NCBI GenBank assembly: GCA_035501255.1
Contig: DATJWM010000077.1
Span: forward strand, 1-19,742
DNA from: JAFAZI01 sp035501255
GTDB taxonomy: Bacteria; Actinomycetota; Actinomycetes; JAFAQI01
Direction of reading: 5' to 3'
Length of the DNA: 19,742 nucleotides
In this document: one piece after another, positions 14,239-19,742 of the stretch
Position numbering within the stretch: position 1 is the stretch's first letter
Layout: every line of letters starts with the position of its first letter
Notes under the pieces: model-generated
The model's input: only the letters and a program-made list of their open reading frames with translations
Told to the model about the DNA's origin: nothing
Databases searched by the model: none
Made by a program: the position numbers and the translations under genes

Positions 14239-15039
14239 GTGAGCACAACTGTCGCGCCTGAGGAGGCCACTCCTCGCCGCTCCCGGCGACGGGTCCTGGC
14301 CAACATCGCAATCCTCTTCGTGGCCCTCGGCACGATCGGCACGCTGTACGCCGCGATCGCTCCCAGCCACTCGCGGGCGGCCGGGATCGACCCGCAAACC
14401 CAGATCCAAGAAGGGCGCGCCATATTCCTCCAGGGTTGTTCGTCCTGCCACGGTCTGAACGCCGAGGGCGGAACGACCGCTCCGAGTCTGATCGGGGTGG
14501 GGGCGGCTGCGGTCGACTTCCAGGTCGGCACCGGACGCATGCCGCTCGCGACGCACACCGCGGAGGCGTTGCGCAAGGACACCCGCTACACCCCCGAGCA
14601 GATCGAGGCGATGGCGGCGTACATCGCAAGCCTCGGGCCCGGTCCGGCCATCCCGGAGAACCTCGACTACCAGAACGCAGACGTCGCCTACGGCGGCGCG
14701 CTGTTCCGCACGAACTGCGCTCAATGCCACAACTTCGCCGGTTCCGGGGGAGCGCTCACCTACGGCAAGTTCGCGCCGTCGCTGTCGAAGGCGACCCCCA
14801 AAGAGATCTACGAAGCGATGATCACCGGACCGGAGAGCATGCCGGTCTTCGGTAACGATCAGATCAGTCCCTCGCAGAAGCTCGCGATCATCGCCTACAT
14901 CCACACACTGCAGAACCTGCCCAACCCGGGTGGCGCGGGTCTCGGTCGGATCGGGCCGGTCAGCGAAACGACGGTCGCCTGGCTGGTCGGCATCGGCGGG
15001 CTCGTGATCGTGACGATGTGGATCGGATCGCGGGTATGA
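14239..15039 (+). CDS. qcrC: Menaquinol-cytochrome c reductase diheme cytochrome c subunit
   Basis: A 266-residue membrane-anchored diheme cytochrome c, which takes the place of soluble cytochrome c in actinobacteria by passing electrons directly from bc1 to aa3. An N-terminal anchor (ANIAILFVALGTIGTLYAAI) is followed by two heme-c domains with CSSCH (residues 67-71) and CAQCH (160-164). The likely axial Met are Met101 (GRMP) and Met201 (SMPVF). A C-terminal helix (VAWLVGIGGLVIVTMWIG) is the second anchor. The start is GTG 14239, because GCGGAG lies eight bases upstream; the GTG at 14230 is an in-frame alternative adding three residues. The stop overlaps the qcrA start as ATGA. Confidence 0.95.
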   Translation: MSTTVAPEEATPRRSRRRVLANIAILFVALGTIGTLYAAIAPSHSRAAGIDPQTQIQEGRAIFLQGCSSCHGLNAEGGTTAPSLIGVGAAAVDFQVGTGRMPLATHTAEALRKDTRYTPEQIEAMAAYIASLGPGPAIPENLDYQNADVAYGGALFRTNCAQCHNFAGSGGALTYGKFAPSLSKATPKEIYEAMITGPESMPVFGNDQISPSQKLAIIAYIHTLQNLPNPGGAGLGRIGPVSETTVAWLVGIGGLVIVTMWIGSRV

Positions 15040-16085
15040 GCGATCTGAGCCCGCAAGGCCCCGAGCCCCGGCGCCAGATCGGCCGCCGACCCGACGGTCT
15101 CGCCAGCCCCCCGATTGACGAACCCGGCTCCGACGTCGCGGTCATCACCGAAGAGGTGACCGAGCTCGACACCGGCCACGACGAGGTGGACCCGAGGGTC
15201 GATCGCGCCGCCGAGGTCGCCGTGTCGGGGTTGTTCATCCTCGCGATGGTCGCGGTGGTCGCGTTCGTCGTCTTCTACGTCACCATCTCGATCCACACCA
15301 ACATCGGCAAGAACAGCAACCTCGCGCTCGGCGGCTCGCTGGCGGTGGCGCTCGTTGCGCTGGGTGTCGGTCAGATCATCTGGGCGAAGGTCCTGCTCCC
15401 GCACAAGAAGGCGGTTCAGCAGCGCCACGCGTTCAACTCCGACCCGCAGGACTTCGACCGGGCAGCGGACACCCTCATGCAGGGAGTCGACGACCTGGGG
15501 CTGGGCAAGCGGACGATGTTGCGCCGTACCCTGATCGGCGCCCTCGCGCTGCTGCCGGTGCCCGTGGTCATCCTGCTGCGCGACCTCGGGCCACTCCCGG
15601 GTGGCAGCCTGCTGCCGACCGGCCAGATCACCGGCTGGAAAGCCGGCGTGCGGCTGGTCGACCTCGACACGAAGGTTCCGGTCAAGCTCGGCGATCTCGA
15701 GATCGGTGGGATCCAGACCGTCATGCCCGAGGGCTTCGACAGCGCGGAAAACTACGCGTTGGCCCCCACCATGCTGATCCGTTTCGGTCCCGGCGAGATC
15801 CTCGTTCCGAAAGAGGAGAACTGGGGGGTCGCCGACCATGTCGCGTACTCGAAGATCTGCACCCACGCCGGATGCCCGATCAGTCTCTACGAGCAGCAGA
15901 CGCACTACCTGCTCTGCCCGTGCCACCAGTCCACGTTCGACATGGCACGCAACGCCAAAGTGATCTTCGGGCCCGCCGCCCGCCCGCTGCCGCAACTGGA
16001 GATCGGCGTGGACAGCGAGGGCTACTTCATCGCGAAGGGTCCCTACTCCCAACCCGTCGGACCGAGCTTCTGGGAGCGCCGATGA
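15036..16085 (+). CDS. qcrA: Menaquinol-cytochrome c reductase Rieske iron-sulfur subunit
   Basis: A 349-residue protein, longer than classic Rieske proteins because actinobacterial QcrA has three N-terminal helices. They are at ~62-85 (VSGLFILAMVAVVAFVVFYV), ~97-120 (LGGSLAVALVALGVGQIIWA) and ~165-182 (TLIGALALLPVPVVILL). The cluster-binding domain has CTHAGC and CPCHQS: Cys275, His277, Cys294 and His297 bind the 2Fe-2S cluster, and Cys280 and Cys296 form the disulfide. The domain faces outside and takes electrons from menaquinol. Translation is coupled at both ends: ATGA with qcrC upstream and ATGA with qcrB downstream. The first 55 residues are acidic and probably disordered in the cytoplasm. 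Confidence 0.96.
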   Translation: MSDLSPQGPEPRRQIGRRPDGLASPPIDEPGSDVAVITEEVTELDTGHDEVDPRVDRAAEVAVSGLFILAMVAVVAFVVFYVTISIHTNIGKNSNLALGGSLAVALVALGVGQIIWAKVLLPHKKAVQQRHAFNSDPQDFDRAADTLMQGVDDLGLGKRTMLRRTLIGALALLPVPVVILLRDLGPLPGGSLLPTGQITGWKAGVRLVDLDTKVPVKLGDLEIGGIQTVMPEGFDSAENYALAPTMLIRFGPGEILVPKEENWGVADHVAYSKICTHAGCPISLYEQQTHYLLCPCHQSTFDMARNAKVIFGPAARPLPQLEIGVDSEGYFIAKGPYSQPVGPSFWERR

Positions 16086-17788
16086 GCGACGTCGCCTCCG
16101 GCAAGCCCGCGGACAACGACGCCAAGCCCGGACCGGTCGAACAGGGAACCCGGCAAGGACTGAAGTACGTCGACGACCGGCTCGGCTCGGCGAACTTCCT
16201 CAAGCGGAGCATGGACAAGGTCTTTCCGGACCACTGGTCGTTCATGCTCGGCGAGATCGCGCTGTACAGCTTCGTCATCCTGCTGCTGACCGGCGTCTAC
16301 CTGACGCTGTTCTTCCACGCCAGCCAGCGCACGATCATCTACGACGGCAGCTACCAGCCGATGCGCGGCATCCCGATGACCGACGCTTACGCCTCGACCC
16401 TGCACATCACCTTCGATGTGCGCGGCGGGCTGCTCATGCGCCAGATCCACCACTGGGCCGCGCTGCTGTTCACGACCTCGATCGTGGTGCACATGTTCCG
16501 GGTGTACTTCACCGGCGCGTTCCGCAAGCCGCGCACGCTCAACTGGCACATCGGCACCATCCTGCTGATCCTCGCCATCCTGGAAGGGTTCGCGGGCTAC
16601 TCGCTGCCCGACGACCTCCTCTCGGGCACCGGCCTGCGCATCGCGTACTCGGTCGCCGAGTCGATTCCGGTCGTCGGTTCCTACCTCGTGTACTTCCTCT
16701 TCGGCGGCAACTATCCGGGTCAGGACATCATTTCCCGGTTGTTCATCATTCACGTGCTGCTCGTACCCGGCATCCTGCTGGCCTTGATCTCGGCCCACAT
16801 GATGATCCTCTGGCACCAGAAGCACACCGACTTCCCCGGCCCGGGCAAAACCGAGGACACGGTCGTCGGGACCAAGTTCTTCCCGACCTTCTTCCTCAAG
16901 ACCAACGGCTTCTTCTTCATGGTCTTCGGGATGTGCGCCGTTCTCGGCACGTTCGCCCAGATCAACCCGGTGTGGCTCTACGGGCCCTACAACCCCGGTC
17001 AGGTGTCGGCCGGCTCACAGCCCGACTGGTACATCCTGTTCCTCGAGGGCTCGCTGCGAATGATGCCCAACTGGGAGACTCACATCTTCCACCACACGAT
17101 CAGCTGGAACATCCTCATCCCGGGCGTGATCATCCCCGGCATCATGTTCACGCTGATCCTGATCTACCCGGCGCTCGAGTCGTGGGTCACCAAGGATCGC
17201 GGTTATCACAACCTGCTCGACCGGCCACGCGACAGGCCGGTCCGCACTGGCCTCGGCGTCATGTCGCTGACCTTTTACATGGTCCTCGTCACCGCCGGCG
17301 CCAACGACATCCTGGCCAACACCTTCCACTGGTCGCTGCAAGCCACCACCTGGGTGCTGCGGGTCCTGCTGATCGCGTTGCCGCCGATCGCGTTCATCAT
17401 GACCAAGCGCATCTGCCTCGGGCTGCAGCACCACGACGAGTCCTTGCTGCGGCACGGGATCGAGACCGGCACGGTCCGAAGGCTGCCCAGCGGCGCCTAC
17501 ATCGAGGTCGAAGAACCACTCCCGGCGGACAAGGCCGAGGTCCTGGCCGAGCAGATCGGGTACGACCCACACGGTGACCACGCCGCCTTGCCTGCGGCCC
17601 CGAACGGCCAGGACGAGGCCGCCGAGAGCGCAACGACCCGCCGTAGCCGGGCGGCCGGGCTGACCAAACCAGTCGGCGCCCTCGAGACCACGAGGCGCAA
17701 GCTCGAAGGCTTCTGGAGCGAGGAACGCGAGAGCATCCCGGACGCGCACTCCGACGACGCCCACTCAGAAAGCGCCCCCACCCACTGA
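16082..17788 (+). CDS. qcrB: Menaquinol-cytochrome c reductase cytochrome b subunit
   Basis: A 568-residue cytochrome b. It carries the two heme-b sites as His123-x13-His137 (HHWAALLFTTSIVVHMFR) and His224-x14-His239 (IIHVLLVPGILLALISAHMM). The quinol-oxidation motif is PDWY (314-317), the actinobacterial variant of PEWY. Eight or more helices continue to about residue 440 (...LIALPPIAFIMTK), followed by a ~120-residue hydrophilic tail typical of actinobacterial QcrB. This is the subunit targeted by imidazopyridine drugs such as Q203 in mycobacteria. The start overlaps the qcrA stop as ATGA. It is the last gene of ctaE-qcrCAB, and a strong hairpin begins two bases after its stop. Confidence 0.96.
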   Translation: MSDVASGKPADNDAKPGPVEQGTRQGLKYVDDRLGSANFLKRSMDKVFPDHWSFMLGEIALYSFVILLLTGVYLTLFFHASQRTIIYDGSYQPMRGIPMTDAYASTLHITFDVRGGLLMRQIHHWAALLFTTSIVVHMFRVYFTGAFRKPRTLNWHIGTILLILAILEGFAGYSLPDDLLSGTGLRIAYSVAESIPVVGSYLVYFLFGGNYPGQDIISRLFIIHVLLVPGILLALISAHMMILWHQKHTDFPGPGKTEDTVVGTKFFPTFFLKTNGFFFMVFGMCAVLGTFAQINPVWLYGPYNPGQVSAGSQPDWYILFLEGSLRMMPNWETHIFHHTISWNILIPGVIIPGIMFTLILIYPALESWVTKDRGYHNLLDRPRDRPVRTGLGVMSLTFYMVLVTAGANDILANTFHWSLQATTWVLRVLLIALPPIAFIMTKRICLGLQHHDESLLRHGIETGTVRRLPSGAYIEVEEPLPADKAEVLAEQIGYDPHGDHAALPAAPNGQDEAAESATTRRSRAAGLTKPVGALETTRRKLEGFWSEERESIPDAHSDDAHSESAPTH

Positions 17789-17790
17789 GG

Positions 17791-17834
17791 TTGTCAGACT
17801 CTCAGCGGCCTATGGCCGGCTGAGAGTCTGACAA
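17791..17834. terminator. Bidirectional hairpin terminator between qcrB and arfB
   Basis: TTGTCAGACTCTCAGC (17791-17806) pairs perfectly over 16 bp with GCTGAGAGTCTGACAA (17819-17834). The loop region GGCC-TAT-GGCC can extend the stem, leaving one bulged G. It lies between the convergent stops of qcrB (17788) and arfB (17853). There is no long T-tract on either side, which is common for GC-rich actinobacterial terminators. The near-perfect symmetry suits termination from both directions. Confidence 0.85.
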
Positions 17835-17852
17835 GTCGAACAGACCTGCGGG

Positions 17853-18281
17853 CTAGTCGGCGGACGGGCGGCGGCGCAACGCCTTGGTGTCGCCGTGCTT
17901 GCGCTTGCTGTCCAGACGTCGTCGCTGCGCCGCCGCCGTGGGCTTCGTCGCTCGCCGGCGCGGGGGCGGCGGGGCGGTCGCCGCCCGCAGCAGGTCGGCG
18001 AGGCGCTCTCGGGCCGCCTGACGGTTGCGCAACTGCGAACGATGCTCCTCCGCGGTCACCGTAATGACCCCGTCCACGAGCCGGCCGGCCAAGCGATCGA
18101 GGGCGCGGGCCTTGTAGGTCGGTCCGAGGCTTGGCGAGGCCGCAACATCGAAAGAAAGCTCGACCCGACTGTCGGAGGTGTTCACCGACTGCCCACCGGG
18201 GCCGGAGGACCGCGAGAACCGCCAGCGCAGCTCGCCCTCGGGGATGGTCACCCGCGCGCTCACGCTCATGCCCTCGGCCAT
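17853..18281 (-). CDS. arfB: Alternative ribosome-rescue peptidyl-tRNA hydrolase ArfB
   Basis: A 142-residue protein that frees stalled ribosomes lacking a stop codon. The release-factor catalytic block is RWRFSRSSGPGGQSVNTSDSRVEL, with the GGQ tripeptide at residues 29-31. The C terminus is a long basic tail (QRRRLDSKRKHGDTKALRRR) that would thread into the empty mRNA channel, the feature that separates ArfB from codon-dependent release factors. Length matches the family (~140). Two ATGs are close: 18281 (MAEGMSV) and 18269 (MSVSARV). The second fits family N termini better; the first lies six bases after a -10-like CACGAT, consistent with a leaderless start. The open frame continues far upstream on this strand, but that part is antisense shadow. 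Confidence 0.93.
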   Translation of the reverse strand: MAEGMSVSARVTIPEGELRWRFSRSSGPGGQSVNTSDSRVELSFDVAASPSLGPTYKARALDRLAGRLVDGVITVTAEEHRSQLRNRQAARERLADLLRAATAPPPPRRRATKPTAAAQRRRLDSKRKHGDTKALRRRPSAD

Positions 18282-18386
18282 CGCTCCATCGTGGCGGGAC
18301 GGGGTGCCGCGCGCCATCACCGCCACGAGGAGCCGTCTCGGCGCGCCACGGTTGTGAGCGCGCCACCGGTCGGGCAGGCTTGCGCC

Positions 18387-19142
18387 ATGACGACGTACCC
18401 GGTGAGCGAACCGGATCGTCGCGCCGGTCCAGGTCTCGCCGTATCCATCGCGGTCATCGTCGTCGGTGCGGTGGTCGCGATCGTCGGGCTCGCAGGCGGA
18501 GTTGCGCGGGTGGTTCACAACCTCACCGCGTACAGCGCGGTCGCTCCGGCGCGGTTCGACGTGCACCTGTCCGCAGGGACCTGGCAGGTGTGGGTCGACG
18601 ACGACGGCGTCCTCGCGGACCAACTCACCCCCAACGACGTTCGCGTCGTGACCGCCAATGGCGTGCGGGTGCCGACCACCTGGGTGCCTGACGGCGACGT
18701 CGAAACCCGCCCGCACGCCGGTGCCGTCTACACCGCCGAGGTCCGGTTCGTGATCGCCAGTGCCGGGGAGTACACCGTCACGGTCAACGGCGCCCGCGGC
18801 ACGGCAGTTCTGATCGCCAAGTCCTATCGCGACCTGATCAAGGCGGCCATCGGCTGGTTCATCCTCATGGGCGGCGGCATTCTGATCGCGGCGCTGGGAG
18901 TCGTGCTGTTGATCGTCGGCGTCGTTCGACGGCGGCCGCCCCATCCGGCGTACCCGGCGGGATACCCACCCGCCGGCTACGCACCGGCCGGGTACGGCTA
19001 CCCGCCGGGCCCGTATCCGGCGCCGACGCCCCCAAGCCCACCGCTGCCGGTCGCCGGCTGGTACGTCGATCCCAGCCAGCCCGACGCCGTGCGGTGGTGG
19101 GACGGCACCCGCTGGACCGACCAGACCAGGCCCTCGCCGTAG
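18387..19142 (+). CDS. Membrane protein with C-terminal DUF2510 domain
   Basis: A 251-residue protein with two helices: ~19-40 (AVSIAVIVVGAVVAIVGLAGGV) and ~155-178 (WFILMGGGILIAALGVVLLIVGVV). Between them is a ~110-residue beta-rich extracytoplasmic domain (ARFDVHLSAGTWQVWVDD...ETRPHAGAVYTAEVRFVIASAGEYTVTV). After helix 2 comes a Pro/Tyr/Gly-rich cytoplasmic linker of PAGY repeats, then a C-terminal DUF2510 domain (AGWYVDPSQPDAVRWWDGTRWTDQ). DUF2510 is a short Trp-rich actinobacterial domain, often found in envelope proteins; no biochemical role is known. The start is ATG 18387, six bases after CAGGCT, without a Shine-Dalgarno. It diverges from arfB across 105 bases. Confidence 0.82.
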   Translation: MTTYPVSEPDRRAGPGLAVSIAVIVVGAVVAIVGLAGGVARVVHNLTAYSAVAPARFDVHLSAGTWQVWVDDDGVLADQLTPNDVRVVTANGVRVPTTWVPDGDVETRPHAGAVYTAEVRFVIASAGEYTVTVNGARGTAVLIAKSYRDLIKAAIGWFILMGGGILIAALGVVLLIVGVVRRRPPHPAYPAGYPPAGYAPAGYGYPPGPYPAPTPPSPPLPVAGWYVDPSQPDAVRWWDGTRWTDQTRPSP

Positions 19143-19211
19143 CGGCGATTTGCCGGAATTGTTCGCGTTCTCAAGGTTCGAGGCTGCGCGGCCGAGACAG
19201 AGGGTGAGCCA

Positions 19212-19229
19212 AATTACACCGATGTAATT
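19212..19229. promoter_or_regulatory. AT-rich palindrome upstream of the 61-residue gene (putative operator)
   Basis: AATTACA-CCGA-TGTAATT is a perfect inverted repeat with 7-bp arms, strikingly AT-rich in a GC-rich region. It lies 22-39 bases before the ATG at 19251, the position of a promoter/operator. Outer GGTGA (19203-19207) and TCACC (19229-19233) form a second, asymmetric pair. No regulator is identified. Confidence 0.5.
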
Positions 19230-19250
19230 CACCCGCCACCAGGAGCGCCG

Positions 19251-19436
19251 ATGCCCACCTCCCCCGTCATGCAGTGGCTGGCCGACGGCCTGCCGATCAC
19301 CCTGATCTGCGACCTCGTCAGCACCAGCGATCCGGACTCCGGCGCGATCAACAGTACGGAACGGCCCGCTCACGACCCGATCTGGCGGGAGACGTCGACC
19401 ACGGTCGATGCCGGTCCGGCAACGGCCACCGGATGA
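19251..19436 (+). CDS. Small 61-residue protein of unknown function
   Basis: A 61-residue protein with a convincing ribosome site: AGGAG five bases before the ATG. The N-terminal half (MPTSPVMQWLADGLPITLI plus CDLVSTSDPDSGAIN) is amphipathic and could form a helix; the C-terminal half is Pro/Thr/Ala-rich. I recall similar SPVMQWLAEGLPLTLLxDL N termini in other actinobacterial small proteins but know no function. It has a single Cys (Cys20) and no clear membrane helix. Its TGA abuts the ctaF stop on the other strand with no spacer, and an AT-rich palindrome lies upstream. It could be linked to oxidase biology by its neighbour, which is speculation. Confidence 0.72.
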   Translation: MPTSPVMQWLADGLPITLICDLVSTSDPDSGAINSTERPAHDPIWRETSTTVDAGPATATG

Positions 19437-19742
19437 TCAGACCGGGGCGTCTCCCGAGCTGTACTCGAAGACCATCGAGCCGACCGCCGGAATCGCGAGG
19501 GCGCCACCGAGAATGCACATCCACCACCCGAACACCACGCCGGCGAAGACGGTCGCGGCGGCCCCAGCACACCACAACGGCGCCCAGCTGTACGGGCTGA
19601 AGAATCCGACCTCGCCGGCGCCGTCCGCGATCTCCGCGTCCGGCAGATCCTCCAGCCGAGCATCGATTCGGCGGGCCGTGACGAGGAGGTAGGTCCCGAC
19701 CAAAGTGCCGAGGCACACGCCGAGGGTCAGCGCGGTCGTGCC
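19437..19742 (-). CDS. ctaF: Cytochrome aa3 oxidase subunit IV, actinobacterial type (runs off right edge)
   Basis: The last 101 residues of a small integral membrane protein. The frame is open to the window edge, and the family is usually ~135-140 residues, so the N-terminal helices lie outside. The GTG at 19718 is internal, not the start. Visible features are a helix GTTALTLGVCLGTLVGTYLLV, then the hallmark ARRIDARLEDLPDAEIADGAGEVGFFSPYSWAPL, then two more hydrophobic segments and a C-terminal MVFEY. This matches the actinobacterial CtaF subunit of the bc1-aa3 supercomplex. The gene normally ends a ctaC-ctaD-ctaF group, which is probably beyond the right edge. Confidence 0.92.
   Translation of the reverse strand, partial: GTTALTLGVCLGTLVGTYLLVTARRIDARLEDLPDAEIADGAGEVGFFSPYSWAPLWCAGAAATVFAGVVFGWWMCILGGALAIPAVGSMVFEYSSGDAPV

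Noticed and set aside
14895..16052. Minus-strand open frame of about 385 codons opposite qcrC/qcrA
   Set aside because: His/Asp/Arg-rich low-complexity translation, antisense to the Rieske gene.
19203..19233. BldD-like GGTGA...TCACC pair around the AT-rich palindrome
   Set aside because: The spacing is much longer than that of reported BldD sites, so only the inner palindrome is kept as an operator candidate.
18282..19373. Upstream extension of the arfB frame to about 506 residues
   Set aside because: The extra N terminus has no homology and is antisense to the DUF2510 gene; ArfB proteins are ~140 residues.
1..19742. Mobile elements, CRISPR arrays, defence systems, tRNA or rRNA genes
   Set aside because: No transposase or integrase motifs, terminal repeats, regularly spaced long repeats or tRNA-like cloverleafs were seen; the 9-bp array at 8298-8360 has no spacers and is regulatory in position.

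Overview
The window is high-GC DNA with strong actinomycete character. It has GTG starts, a fused and membrane-tethered Rieske protein, a diheme cytochrome c (QcrC) with an N-terminal membrane anchor, the actinobacterial oxidase subunit IV, a PimB-type mannosyltransferase, SepH and a DUF2510 protein. From memory, gene order closely follows Mycobacterium tuberculosis Rv2184c to Rv2199c: ArsA-like, TB16.3-like, fadD15, pimB, NlpC/P60, DEDDh/UvrC-like, trpD, ctaE, qcrC, qcrA, qcrB and ctaF. It differs by several inserted genes (metallophosphoesterase, SepH, MA-like lipoprotein, phosphotransferase, Lrp-type protein, pseudo-receiver, ArfB, DUF2510), so it is probably a non-mycobacterial actinomycete. 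I cannot name the genus. No mobile element, CRISPR array, tRNA or rRNA is visible; this is core chromosome.

Layout. 1-1840, minus strand: a compact cluster of a zinc-ribbon membrane protein, a metallophosphoesterase, a START/SRPBCC protein and the first 15 codons of an ArsA-type ATPase. 1992-3791, plus: long-chain acyl-CoA ligase. 3821-6794, minus: a coupled operon of sepH, a lipoprotein metallopeptidase and pimB, with 4-base start/stop overlaps. 6948-8562, minus: an NlpC/P60 cell-wall hydrolase whose leader is a recognisable c-di-AMP (ydaO-type) riboswitch, preceded by a promoter, an array of seven 9-bp repeats, and a 68-residue Cys-rich small protein. 8684-11958, plus: an exonuclease/GIY-YIG fusion, an APH-like phosphotransferase and a stand-alone Lrp/AsnC effector domain. 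12005-13519, minus: a degenerate receiver protein, then trpD. 13629-17788, plus: ctaE-qcrC-qcrA-qcrB, ended by a strong bidirectional hairpin. 17853-18281, minus: arfB. 18387-19142 and 19251-19436, plus: a DUF2510 membrane protein and a 61-residue protein behind an AT-rich palindrome. 19437-19742, minus: the C-terminal part of ctaF, running off the window.

How it fits together. The main functional block is the respiratory bc1-aa3 supercomplex (qcrCAB, ctaE, ctaF). It sits in an envelope neighbourhood: lipid activation, PIM synthesis, division control and peptidoglycan hydrolysis. The most information-rich regulatory stretch is 8028-8360, where an upstream repeat array resembling MtrA-type sites, a -35/-10 promoter inside an inverted repeat, and a c-di-AMP riboswitch are stacked in front of one cell-wall hydrolase. 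Several genes also start about six or seven bases after a -10-like hexamer, which suggests leaderless transcripts.
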